From positions 5,704,001 to 5,768,000 of the forward strand of contig NZ_CP107976.1 in NCBI RefSeq assembly GCF_036099295.1: a stretch of 64,000 bases of DNA, read 5' to 3'. Each line of letters starts with the position of its first letter. Within the stretch, counting starts at the first letter, position 1. A model generated the notes under the pieces. It searched no databases, was not told the origin of the DNA, and saw only the letters and a list, made by a program, of their open reading frames with translations. A program made the translations under genes and the position numbers. This DNA comes from Streptomyces sp. NBC_00358 (lineage in GTDB: Bacteria > Actinomycetota > Actinomycetes > Streptomycetales > Streptomycetaceae). Positions 9,501-16,857 of this stretch are shown one piece after another.

Positions 9501-10622
9501 CGCCGTCATGCCCCGCGGCCCGCTCTCGATCCGGGGTGCCCCGCCCTGCTCCGGCACGGCGGGGGGCACCGCCCGTCCGTGTCCCTGCGCCTCGGGGGCG
9601 CCGCCGGAGGCCCCCCGCTCCGCGGTCCCGTAGGCGTGGTGTGTCTCGCCCACGGGCGGCAGGGCACCTCCCTGGACGAGGGAGGCGCTGTCCCCGCGCG
9701 CGTGGGGCACGGCACCACGCGGCTGCGGCGCGCCCGGAGGCGAACCGGGCCGCGAACCCGAAGGGGAGTTCGGCGCCGAGGCGGCGGACGGTTTCCGCCC
9801 CGGGACCGCACCGCCCCGGGCGAGGTCGGCGGGAAAGCCGTCCGGAGTCGCGGACTCCGTGTCCGGCCGGGCGGCGGGGATGCCGGCGCCCGCCCGCTCG
9901 CGGGGCCAGGAGCCCCGGGTGGGACCGTCCTCGGCGGACCGGACCCGCACCCTTATATGGCCCTCGCCGTCCGGCGCGGTCTCCACGGAGCCGGCGCCTC
10001 CCGGCGGGGCGAGCCGCAGGGCCGACTCGCCGACGCGCAGCAGGGCGCCCTCGGTCAGGGCGACGGGGCGGCCGCCGACGCGGGAGCCGTCCAGTGTCGT
10101 GCCGTTCGTCGAGCCGATGTCGGCGACCGAGACGCGGCCCTCCGGGGTGACGGTGACCGCGCAGTGCAGGCGGGACACGTCCGGGTCGTCCAGCGGCACA
10201 TCGGCGTCCGCCGAGCGGCCGATGTGGATCTGGCCGCCGTGCAGCAGGTGGACACCGCCGGCGTCGGGTCCCGCGACCACGTGGAGCTGGGCGGAGACGT
10301 CGTCCAGGTCGGGACCGGGCTCGGCGGGCGTGCCCAGGCACAGCACGGCCCCGTCGGTCAGCGGCGGCTCACCGAGCGTGCAGCGCTGGGCGTCGAGCCG
10401 CTCCGCGCCCGCGTAGAGCACGATCTGGCCCCCGCCGGACTCGCGGCCCCGCTCACCGGGGGACGTCCCCGCGCTTCCCCCGACCGCCGCGGCCAGCCCC
10501 GACGCGACCGCGGCCAGCGCCGTCCCGGCGGGCGCGGTGACCAGCACATCGCAGGCCGTGGCTCGCCCCCGCGGCTCCGATGGCGGGCCCAGCGGGTCTA
10601 CGACGGTCAGCCGGATCTGCAT
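6594..10622 (-). CDS. FHA-domain EccC/EssC-like FtsK/SpoIIIE ATPase
   Basis: 1342-aa putative cytoplasmic or membrane-associated motor ATPase. An FHA phosphothreonine-binding domain occupies about residues 110-205, with GRS (135-137), SRLH (150-153) and GSTNG (170-174) all present. Residues ~215-510 are Gly/Pro/Ser-rich and low complexity. Next comes a domain resembling the first ATPase region of EccC/EssC type VII secretion motors (LWERGPGHPEALTVRLG, WLGWLPHLRP). A C-terminal FtsK-type domain has Walker A GPPGSGRTE (~1025) and Walker B VVVVDDLDALL (~1179). Only one complete Walker pair is seen, whereas EccC has three ATPase domains. I chose ATG 10622 because residues after it start the conserved fold. 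It is divergent from two Ser/Thr kinase genes; reading their phosphorylation through FHA is inference. No transmembrane segment is obvious. Confidence 0.85.
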   Translation of the reverse strand: MQIRLTVVDPLGPPSEPRGRATACDVLVTAPAGTALAAVASGLAAAVGGSAGTSPGERGRESGGGQIVLYAGAERLDAQRCTLGEPPLTDGAVLCLGTPAEPGPDLDDVSAQLHVVAGPDAGGVHLLHGGQIHIGRSADADVPLDDPDVSRLHCAVTVTPEGRVSVADIGSTNGTTLDGSRVGGRPVALTEGALLRVGESALRLAPPGGAGSVETAPDGEGHIRVRVRSAEDGPTRGSWPRERAGAGIPAARPDTESATPDGFPADLARGGAVPGRKPSAASAPNSPSGSRPGSPPGAPQPRGAVPHARGDSASLVQGGALPPVGETHHAYGTAERGASGGAPEAQGHGRAVPPAVPEQGGAPRIESGPRGMTAEGRGSGPGPFPRGDGRPGGPEEASGWRAETRDATAGTSGFGTEATDASGGAPAPGVPSARKGTPTRGTDLPPGTRRRGGIGAWARRLAGGRGEPAGTTQEAYDDGAVAVEELVPAVRRSPESWPDPATLLLTALGPGPRLWERGPGHPEALTVRLGTADRTAPDGSGLLPAVPVTAGLREVGSLGLAGPRARLAGLARAVVAQLATLHSPDTLEIVLISTDRARTVEERSAEWSWLGWLPHLRPTHGQDCRLLLAYDREQAAERTDELLRRLEDRLAEAEGAPGARGPLTGSAGAKVPAARSGTYDDGERGGPADGGPRGPVRRPSWARPEDPDDGHGDYEGPFTVVVVDGDPGGPDVREAVMRLAHEGSRAGIHLVCLAETAAASPASPVTETYEAACEASPAFRECGAVALLSGDVATALRLLRVAPGGTGERAPEGGSRTGASHTGSRHDGSDTAGPGFAGSAHPGSPRSGPARDAASPAAPSYPGHRHDGSTHTGIPHPGAGRRTGPGDSAGRAEAAPRTGRTPSGTPGQLPRGPVGHGTVAAVDAVSVAWAERFARSLAPLRTDGTPGDRHARVSAPLPQIARLLDELGLARATPASLMARWADAADDSEAFGGRARAVLGAGPRGPVAVDLPVEGPHLLIEGPPGSGRTELLRSVAASLAAAERPDRLGIVLLDGRDGTGGHGAGNGGEGLQVCTDLPHVTTHLTANDPVRMREFAQSLSAELKRRSELLGRLGFAEWHAGRTVPGRIVAQRSPGPSSNGTSSLGAADLDTPPSSTLRLRPAAARQRTEPGPPLARLVVVVDDLDALLSPPLGSPGRPAAGSVVRALEAVAREGDRLGVHLVAASGVGGRTGASELARSAALRVTLDAPSPGPEEPAPGRGRLLRPDGRETPFQGGRVTGRIPRTATLRPTVVPLEWHRMGDPPARRPVRELGNGPTDLALLASALERAARSVSAVEVPSLL

Positions 10623-11113
10623 CGCCGTCAGGGGTCCCTTCCGCACAGGTGCCCGCGACGAGGACGAGACTGCGCTGCGGTCCCCCACCGCAGATCTCCC
10701 CCACCGCACACGGGCACGTCGGCCAGTACTGGAGGCATCCTCGCACCTGCCACTGACAACACGCCCGCCCCCCACCCGTAAGTGATCTTGATTGGTCGGC
10801 TCTGCCCGTAAAAGTGCCTGACCAGTGCCCGCCCGGTGTTCGCTTGAGATCGGTCACGCCCGGCCCCGGCAACCAACCGACCGGAGTGAGCGTCTTTCCG
10901 TCGAACATGAATGAGCGCCTTCCCGTCGAACGGGTACGGGGACGCGTACGTAAGCGCTTATGCGGACCACAGGTGCGCATGGGACCTATGGGGAAGCACA
11001 CGAGCGGGACAGCCCGATGCCGGGGACAGCGGCACTACAGTGGGTCGGAAACACCTGTACCACGGTGATCACGGTGGACGGACCAGGCAAGCAAGCAACA
11101 GGGAGCGCATGAC
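10623..11113. other. 490-bp divergent intergenic region between FHA-ATPase and pkaA
   Basis: No gene seen. It must contain promoters for both directions. A 25-bp-spaced direct repeat (TGAGCGYCTTYCCGTCGAAC) occurs at 10887 and 10912. Close to pkaA there are short palindromes, CACTACAGTG (~11033) and GTGATCAC (~11068). No high-quality -35/-10 pair could be assigned. Confidence 0.5.
10887..10931. repeat. Direct repeat with 25-bp spacing in the pkaA upstream region
   Basis: Two copies of TGAGCGYCTTYCCGTCGAAC start at 10887 and 10912, differing at two positions. The spacing is about 2.4 helical turns, which could place two regulator-binding sites on nearly the same face. Function unknown. Confidence 0.5.
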
Positions 11114-12799
11114 GTGCGGCCGGTAGGGAGCAAGTACCTCCTTGAGGAGCCGCTGGGGCGCGGCGCCACAGGCACGGTCTGGCGAGCCCGCCAGCGGGAG
11201 ACCGCGGGCGCCGAGGCGGCCGTCGCCGGGCAGCCCGGCGAGACCGTGGCGATCAAGGTCCTCAAGGAAGAGCTCGCCAGCGACGCGGACATCGTGATGC
11301 GGTTCCTCCGGGAGCGGTCGGTGCTGCTGCGCCTGACCCACCCGAACATCGTGCGGGTGCGCGACCTCGTCGTCGAGGGCGATCTCCTCGCCCTCGTCAT
11401 GGACCTGGTCGACGGCCCCGACCTGCACCGCTACCTGCGCGAGAACGGTCCGCTCTCACCCGTCGCCGCCTCCCTCCTGACCGCCCAGGTCGCCGACGCC
11501 CTCGCCGCCAGCCACGCCGACGGCGTCGTGCACCGCGACCTGAAGCCCGCGAACGTCCTGCTCAAGCAGGACGCCGCCGGGATGCACCCGATGCTGACCG
11601 ACTTCGGCATCGCGCGGCTCGCCGATTCCCCCGGCCTCACCCGCACCCACGAATTCGTCGGCACGCCCGCGTATGTGGCCCCGGAGTCCGCCGAGGGCCG
11701 CCCGCAGACGTCCGCCGTCGACATCTACGGCGCCGGCATCCTGATGTACGAGCTGGTCACCGGCCGTCCCCCGTTCGGCGGCGGGTCCGCCCTCGAAGTG
11801 CTGCACCAGCACCTGAGCGCCGAACCGCGCCGTCCCTCTACCGTCCCCGACCCGCTGTGGACGGTCATAGAGCGCTGCCTGCGCAAGAACCCGGACGAAC
11901 GGCCCAGCGCCGAGAACCTCGCGCGCGCCCTGCGCGCGGTCGCCGCGGGCGTCGGGGTGCACGCCACCCCCGCGCAGATCGCCGCGGCCGACGGCGTGGG
12001 CGCCCTGCTCGCCCCGGACCCGGCCCCGGCGCCGGTCCCGGACATGGCGGGCGCGGCCGACCCCACGCAGGTGCTGCCGCAGGGCGCCGGCTCGTACGAC
12101 CCGTACGGCGCGACCAGCGTGCTGCCGCACACCTCCGGCGCGGCCGACCCGACCGCCGTGCTGCCGCCGGTGCCTCAGCACCAGCCGGGCGGACCGGGCG
12201 GACAGCCGGGCCAGGGCGAGGACCCGCACCCCTGGCAGAACCAGCTCCGCGCGGCCCGTGACCGCAACGAACAGACGCAGGTCCAGTACCTCGACCCGAA
12301 CGAGGACCCGCTGCGCCGCCGCCCCCAGCGGCAGGTCGCCCGACCGCAGCAGCAGCCCCAGCAGCAGCGCCCGCAGCGCGGCCAGCAGCCGCCGCCCGGT
12401 TACGGATATCCGCAGCAGCAGCAGCAGCAACAGCAACAACAGCAGCAGTACGGGCAGCAGCAGCCGCAGCGCTACGCCCCCGAGCCGCAGCGGCAGCAGC
12501 AGCAGCCGCAGCGGTACGCGCCGGAGCCACAGCGGCCCCAGCAGCCCGCGCAGCGCCAGCCGCGCGAGCCCCGGCAGCGCAGCTCCAACCCCATGAAGAT
12601 CCCGGGTCTTGGCTGCCTCAAGGGGTGCCTGTTCACGATCATCATCCTGTTCGTCGCCGGCTGGCTGGTCTGGGAATTCAGTCCTCTCCAGCACTGGATC
12701 GGCTCCACCAGGAGTTTCTGGGGCGAGGTGACCCACACGTACCACCAGGTCAGCGGTTGGGTCGGAGATCTCGGCTCGAAGAACCCCTCAGGCAACTGA
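11114..12799 (+). CDS. pkaA: Membrane Ser/Thr protein kinase, PkaA-like
   Basis: 561-aa Hanks-type kinase. The N-terminal kinase domain (~1-270) has the Gly-loop LGRGATGTVW, catalytic Lys in VAIKVLKEE, HRDLKPANVLL and DFG in LTDFGIARL, with GTPAYVAPE after the activation loop, so it should be active. Residues ~270-490 form a Pro/Gln-rich linker including a run of ten Gln (codons 12412-12450). One membrane segment (CLKGCLFTIIILFVAGWLVW) lies near residues 500-522, with ~35 residues outside. GTG 11114 is supported by GGGAG 8 nt upstream. The adjacent second kinase gives the pkaA-pkaB order known in S. coelicolor. No PASTA or other sensor domain is present, so the signal is unknown. The FHA-ATPase across the divergent promoter is a plausible substrate or reader. 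Confidence 0.88.
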   Translation: MRPVGSKYLLEEPLGRGATGTVWRARQRETAGAEAAVAGQPGETVAIKVLKEELASDADIVMRFLRERSVLLRLTHPNIVRVRDLVVEGDLLALVMDLVDGPDLHRYLRENGPLSPVAASLLTAQVADALAASHADGVVHRDLKPANVLLKQDAAGMHPMLTDFGIARLADSPGLTRTHEFVGTPAYVAPESAEGRPQTSAVDIYGAGILMYELVTGRPPFGGGSALEVLHQHLSAEPRRPSTVPDPLWTVIERCLRKNPDERPSAENLARALRAVAAGVGVHATPAQIAAADGVGALLAPDPAPAPVPDMAGAADPTQVLPQGAGSYDPYGATSVLPHTSGAADPTAVLPPVPQHQPGGPGGQPGQGEDPHPWQNQLRAARDRNEQTQVQYLDPNEDPLRRRPQRQVARPQQQPQQQRPQRGQQPPPGYGYPQQQQQQQQQQQQYGQQQPQRYAPEPQRQQQQPQRYAPEPQRPQQPAQRQPREPRQRSSNPMKIPGLGCLKGCLFTIIILFVAGWLVWEFSPLQHWIGSTRSFWGEVTHTYHQVSGWVGDLGSKNPSGN

Positions 12800-12904
12800 C
12801 TCTGGGGATTTGTCGACACCTGACGGGTGATTTCGGTCTCGGGAGTGAAGGTTGGCTCCGCGGGCGCGTACTTTAAGCGGCAACACGCGTCTGTAGGAGC
12901 AGTC

Positions 12905-14149
12905 TTGGCACGCAAGATCGGCAGCAGGTACACCGCGCACCAGATCCTGGGGCGGGGGAGCGCCGGCACGGTGTGGCTGGGCGAGGGACCCGAGGGGCCC
13001 GTCGCCATCAAGCTGCTGCGCGAGGACCTCGCGTCCGACCAGGAGCTGGTGGGGCGTTTCGTGCAGGAGCGCACCGCACTGCTCGGTCTCGACGATCCCC
13101 ACGTGGTGGCGGTCCGCGACCTGGTGGTCGACGGCAACGACCTCGCCCTCGTCATGGACCTCGTACGGGGCACCGACCTGCGCACCCGGCTCGACCGGGA
13201 GCGGCGGCTCGCCCCCGAGGCCGCGGTCGCGATCGTCGCGGACGTCGCGGACGGGCTCGCCGCCGCGCACGCCGCCGGGGTCGTCCACCGCGATGTGAAG
13301 CCCGAGAACGTCCTGCTCGACATGCAGGGCCCGCTCGGCCCGGGCGGCTCCCACCCGGCCCTGCTGACCGACTTCGGTGTGGCCAAACTCATCGACTCGC
13401 CGCGCCGGACCCGGGTCACGAAGATCATCGGAACCCCGGACTACCTGGCGCCCGAGATCATCGAGGGCCTGCCGCCGCGCGCCGCCGTCGACATCTACGC
13501 CCTGGCCACCGTGCTCTACGAACTGCTCGCCGGGTTCACGCCCTTCGGAGGCGGCCACCCCGGCGCGGTCCTGCGCCGTCATGTCACGGAGACCGTGGTC
13601 CCGCTCCCGGGCATCCCGGACGAGCTGTGGCAGCTCATGCTGCAGTGCCTGGCCAAGGCGCCCGCGTCCCGGCTGCGGGCCTCCGAGCTGGGGGCGCGGC
13701 TGCGGGAGCAGTTGCCGCTGCTGGCCGGGATGCCGCCGCTGGACGTGGACTCGCCGGACGCGGAGGCGGCGGACGAGGACGAGGACTACGAGGAGAGCGC
13801 GGAGCCGGCCGCGCCCGCGGAGGCGCGCGTACGGCGCGGGGCGGTCCCCCTCGTTCCCGGGGCGGCGCCCGACTCGAACCGCGACACGCACACCTCGATG
13901 CGGGTACCCGCGCCGGACGAGCTGGCCGGCGGGGCCCGGGGGACGGCCAGGGTGCCCCGTGCCGCGGGCGCGCCCCGTCCCGGGTCCGCCCGGCACCGGG
14001 CCTCCGCCCGCCGGCGGCGCATCACCCTGGGGGTGGCGGCGGCCGTCCTGGTCGCCGCGGTGGGCGTCGGGACCTGGCTCGCCACCTCCGGCGACGGTGC
14101 CGACGCGACCCCCCAGGACACGAAGAACTCGGCCCCGGCCTCCCCGTGA
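12905..14149 (+). CDS. pkaB: Membrane Ser/Thr protein kinase, PkaB-like
   Basis: 414-aa Hanks-type kinase with all catalytic elements: LGRGSAGTVW, VAIKLLRED, HRDVKPENVLL and LTDFGVAKL. The kinase domain ends near residue 265. An acidic then basic linker leads to a single C-terminal membrane segment (ITLGVAAAVLVAAVGVGTWL), leaving only ~20 residues outside. I chose the TTG at 12905: GTAGGAGCAG sits 6 nt upstream and the encoded ARKIGSRYTAHQILG begins the kinase fold. From memory this length is close to the ~417 residues reported for S. coelicolor PkaB. It lies 105 bp after pkaA in the same direction. A strong hairpin overlaps its stop codon. Confidence 0.88.
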   Translation: MARKIGSRYTAHQILGRGSAGTVWLGEGPEGPVAIKLLREDLASDQELVGRFVQERTALLGLDDPHVVAVRDLVVDGNDLALVMDLVRGTDLRTRLDRERRLAPEAAVAIVADVADGLAAAHAAGVVHRDVKPENVLLDMQGPLGPGGSHPALLTDFGVAKLIDSPRRTRVTKIIGTPDYLAPEIIEGLPPRAAVDIYALATVLYELLAGFTPFGGGHPGAVLRRHVTETVVPLPGIPDELWQLMLQCLAKAPASRLRASELGARLREQLPLLAGMPPLDVDSPDAEAADEDEDYEESAEPAAPAEARVRRGAVPLVPGAAPDSNRDTHTSMRVPAPDELAGGARGTARVPRAAGAPRPGSARHRASARRRRITLGVAAAVLVAAVGVGTWLATSGDGADATPQDTKNSAPASP

Positions 14150-14175
14150 CCCCCCGGGTACGGGGGGTCACGGGG
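14142..14175 (+). terminator. Hairpin terminator at end of pkaB
   Basis: Perfect 14-bp stem CCCCGTGACCCCCC/GGGGGGTCACGGGG with a 6-nt loop. It overlaps the pkaB stop codon and lies ~50 bp before prfB. There is no T-tract, as is common in Streptomyces. Confidence 0.7.
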
Positions 14176-14228
14176 CCCCTCGGGGGCGAGGGGCGAGCCC
14201 CGGTTGTCGTAACCGTTACGCTGGAGGC

Positions 14229-15335
14229 GTGGCAGTCGTCGATGTATCCGAAGAGCTCAAGTCCCTCTCCTCGACCATGGAGTCGATCGAGGCCGTCCTG
14301 GACCTCGACAAGCTGAGGGCAGATGTCGCCGTGCTCGAGGAGCAGGCGGCCGCGCCGTCCCTGTGGGACGACCCTGACGAGGCGCAGAAGATCACCAGCA
14401 AGCTGAGCCACCTCCAGGCGGAGGTCAGGAAGGCCGAGGCGCTCCGCGGGCGCATCGACGATCTGAGCGTGCTCTTCGAGATGGCCGAGGAGGAGGACGA
14501 CCCGGACACCCGCGCCGAGGCCGACACCGAGCTCGTCGCCGTCAAGAAGGCGCTGGACGAGATGGAGGTCCGCACGCTCCTGTCCGGCGAGTACGACTCC
14601 CGTGAGGCCGTCGTCACCATCCGTGCCGAGGCCGGCGGCGTCGACGCCTCCGACTTCGCCGAGAAGCTCCAGCGCATGTACCTGCGCTGGGCCGAGCGCC
14701 ACGGCTACAAGACGGAGCTCTACGAGACCTCGTACGCGGAGGAGGCGGGCATCAAGTCCACCACCTTCGCGGTCAAGGTGCCGTACGCGTACGGCACGCT
14801 CTCCGTGGAGCAGGGCACGCACCGGCTGGTGCGCATCTCGCCGTTCGACAACCAGGGGCGCCGCCAGACCTCGTTCGCCGGTGTCGAGATCCTGCCGGTC
14901 GTCGAGCAGACCGACCACATCGAGATCGACGAGTCCGAGCTGCGGATCGACGTGTACCGCTCGTCCGGTCCCGGCGGCCAGGGCGTCAACACCACCGACT
15001 CCGCGGTGCGCCTGACCCACCTCGCCACCGGCATCGTGGTCTCGTGCCAGAACGAGCGGTCGCAGATCCAGAACAAGGCCTCGGCGATGAACGTTCTGCA
15101 GGCCAAGCTCCTGGAGCGGCGCCGGCAGGAGGAGCAGGCCGCGATGGACGCCCTCAAGGGCGACGGCGGCAACTCCTGGGGAAACCAGATGCGTTCGTAC
15201 GTTCTTCACCCGTACCAGATGGTCAAGGACCTGCGCACGGAGTACGAAGTCGGCAACCCCGAGGCCGTGTTCGGCGGCGAGATCGACGGCTTCCTGGAGG
15301 CCGGAATTCGCTGGCGCAAGCAGCAGGAGAAGTAG
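14229..15335 (+). CDS. prfB: Peptide chain release factor 2
   Basis: 368-aa class I release factor that recognises UGA/UAA on the ribosome. The RF2 recognition motif SPF is present (RISPFDNQGRRQTSF) and the catalytic GGQ is in SSGPGGQGVNTTDSAVRL. The frame is continuous from GTG 14229, with no in-frame stop in the usual frameshift region, so no programmed frameshift is needed. The start is assigned because VAVVDVSEELKSLSSTMES matches the family N-terminus. GGAGG lies only 1 nt upstream, too close for standard initiation, so a leaderless or short-leader transcript is possible. It is followed by a strong terminator. Confidence 0.97.
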   Translation: MAVVDVSEELKSLSSTMESIEAVLDLDKLRADVAVLEEQAAAPSLWDDPDEAQKITSKLSHLQAEVRKAEALRGRIDDLSVLFEMAEEEDDPDTRAEADTELVAVKKALDEMEVRTLLSGEYDSREAVVTIRAEAGGVDASDFAEKLQRMYLRWAERHGYKTELYETSYAEEAGIKSTTFAVKVPYAYGTLSVEQGTHRLVRISPFDNQGRRQTSFAGVEILPVVEQTDHIEIDESELRIDVYRSSGPGGQGVNTTDSAVRLTHLATGIVVSCQNERSQIQNKASAMNVLQAKLLERRRQEEQAAMDALKGDGGNSWGNQMRSYVLHPYQMVKDLRTEYEVGNPEAVFGGEIDGFLEAGIRWRKQQEK

Positions 15336-15395
15336 GAACGCGCGAGGCGCGGTCCGGGCGGACGTTCTCCGCCCCTCCCGAACCTCTTTGTCGAC

Positions 15396-15436
15396 AAGGC
15401 AACTGCCGTCCACCGGACGGCAGTTGCCTTTGTTTT
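15396..15436 (+). terminator. Rho-independent terminator after prfB
   Basis: 16-bp perfect stem AAGGCAACTGCCGTCC/GGACGGCAGTTGCCTT with a 3-nt loop (15396-15430), followed by the T-rich TGTTTT. Confidence 0.9.
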
Positions 15437-15672
15437 GAGGGGTTGTCTGGGTTTTACGTCACAGTCAGATGTCCGCACGCCAGGCAAACAATGCGGTTCC
15501 GGACATCGCGTACGCAACGACCTTGACGTTGCTTTGAAAACTGGGAAGGGTGACGTGTGGCATGCGTATCACCGGGGCGCATGTGAACCGGGGGGCCGAC
15601 CGAAAACCTCCTGTGACGCCGTGGCTCCGGGCGCTGCTCCATTGACGATCAGCTACTGGGGGTAGCAGGCAG
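15437..15672. other. Spacer between prfB terminator and surface protein gene
   Basis: About 235 bp with no supported gene, part of a 337-bp gap. It should carry the promoter of the LAETG protein. No convincing -35/-10 pair was found. Confidence 0.4.
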
Positions 15673-16248
15673 ATGACCAAGAAGACGCGGATTCTCGCGG
15701 CACGAATAGCAGCCGGCGTGGTGATCGCCGCCGGTGCCTCACTGACCGCCGCGGGTGTCGCCTCGGCGACCGCCGCCGACGACCCGACCCCGACCCCGAC
15801 CATCACGGGTATCCCTGAGTCGCCGGTGCCCCCGACGTCGCAGCCTCCCACCGAGGAGCCTCCGACGTCGCAGCCTCCCACCGAGGAGCCCCCGACGTCG
15901 CAGCCTCCCACCGAGGAGCCTCCGACGTCGCAGGCCCCGACCACCACCGCGCCCACCGGGAACCCGACCGAGACGCCCGGTTCCGGCTCGTCCTCCGCGC
16001 CCGCGGGCGGCAGCGGCGGCAACGAGAACGACCCCAACGGCGGGTCCTCCACCCAGGAGGAGGGCTCCTCGGCCCTCACCGACACCGGCTCGGACACCAA
16101 GGCCCAGGGCAAGGACGGCGCGCTGGCCGAGACGGGTGCCGGTCAGACCGCGTTCCTGCTCGTCGGTGCCGCCACGATGATCGCCGGTGGTATCGGCTTC
16201 CGTCTGGTGCCGCGCCTCGCCGCCGGCCGCGGCGGTGCCGCGGCCTGA
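15673..16248 (+). CDS. LAXTG-sorted cell-surface protein with Pro/Thr repeats
   Basis: 191-aa secreted protein, likely anchored covalently to peptidoglycan by a class E sortase. The signal peptide (MTKKTRILAARIAAG...ASATA) ends near residue 36. A spacer follows with three exact copies of PTSQPPTEEP (~55-90) and then a Ser/Gly-rich stretch. The C-terminal sorting signal is LAETG (151-155), then a hydrophobic segment AFLLVGAATMIAGGIGF and a basic tail RLVPRLAAGRGG. A second LxxTG-like motif, LTDTG, lies ~15 residues earlier. Streptomyces class E sortases prefer LAXTG (family knowledge). There is no globular domain, so it may be a spacer or an adhesive wall protein. It ends with a strong terminator. 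Confidence 0.85.
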   Translation: MTKKTRILAARIAAGVVIAAGASLTAAGVASATAADDPTPTPTITGIPESPVPPTSQPPTEEPPTSQPPTEEPPTSQPPTEEPPTSQAPTTTAPTGNPTETPGSGSSSAPAGGSGGNENDPNGGSSTQEEGSSALTDTGSDTKAQGKDGALAETGAGQTAFLLVGAATMIAGGIGFRLVPRLAAGRGGAAA

Positions 16249-16264
16249 CGCCGCGCGCGTGACG

Positions 16265-16295
16265 AAGGGCCCGGAGCAGCCCGCTCCGGGCCCTT
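16265..16295. terminator. Bidirectional-looking terminator between convergent genes
   Basis: 13-bp perfect stem AAGGGCCCGGAGC/GCTCCGGGCCCTT with a 5-nt loop, between the 3' ends of the LAETG gene and the minus-strand zinc-ribbon gene. Confidence 0.85.
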
Positions 16296-16364
16296 CTCGT
16301 GTCAGGGGCCCCTCTTCGTGTCAGGGGCGGCCGGCGGGGCCGCTCGGCGCCGTCGGGGCGGCTC

Positions 16365-16556
16365 TCACACCGTCTGGTGGGCCACCAGCGCCAGCGCCGC
16401 GATCAGTACCGCGAGCAGGGCGATCAGTGCCATGGGGTTCAGTCCCGCGAAGGGGCTCTCCTGCTGGAGCCGCTCCCGGTTCGCACGGCAGACGGGGCAG
16501 CGGCCCTCGCTGACGGGCGACGCGCAGTTAGCGCATACCAATCGGTCGTACGTCAT
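16365..16556 (-). CDS. Small zinc-ribbon membrane protein
   Basis: 63-aa protein starting at ATG 16556 with an excellent ribosome site, AAGGAGGG, 7 nt upstream. The N-terminal ~35 residues hold two CxxC pairs (CANC and CPVC), a probable zinc ribbon. One C-terminal membrane segment follows (MALIALLAVLIAALALVAH). It is tail-anchored-like with the zinc module in the cytoplasm. The family is unnamed to me; such proteins are common in Streptomyces. It is monocistronic and convergent with the surface-protein gene. Confidence 0.8.
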   Translation of the reverse strand: MTYDRLVCANCASPVSEGRCPVCRANRERLQQESPFAGLNPMALIALLAVLIAALALVAHQTV

Positions 16557-16857
16557 GCGCCGACCCTCCTTGCGACGTCTCCGCGCACGCACCGTTCTCG
16601 CGTGCACATCGCTCTCTTAACGCTTCGGCGAACGCAACCGTTCCCCTACCACTGTGCCAGGTTCCGCGGATTTCGGCGCGGCTCGCCTTATCCTGCCCCG
16701 CCCGGAGAGCCGTCAGCCGCTCGGATCCGGTGTGAATCGCGCCTCAGATCCATGACAAATCGTGCAAGCCGCGCGCAACCCCGTACGCCGACTGCGCTCG
16801 CACACCCGGTTCGCGTATGGTCACGCACACCTACCCCCGGCGACCCGTGGTGCACCC
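16557..16857. other. Divergent spacer between zinc-ribbon gene and ftsE
   Basis: 301 bp without a gene. TATGGT at 16815-16820 could be a -10 for ftsE (about 38 nt before its start), but the sequence 18 nt upstream (CTGCGC) is a poor -35. Confidence is low. Confidence 0.35.

Noticed and set aside
14229..14330. Programmed frameshift in prfB
   Set aside because: The frame is continuous from the start codon through the early region and no in-frame UGA with a CTTTGA-type slippery site is present.
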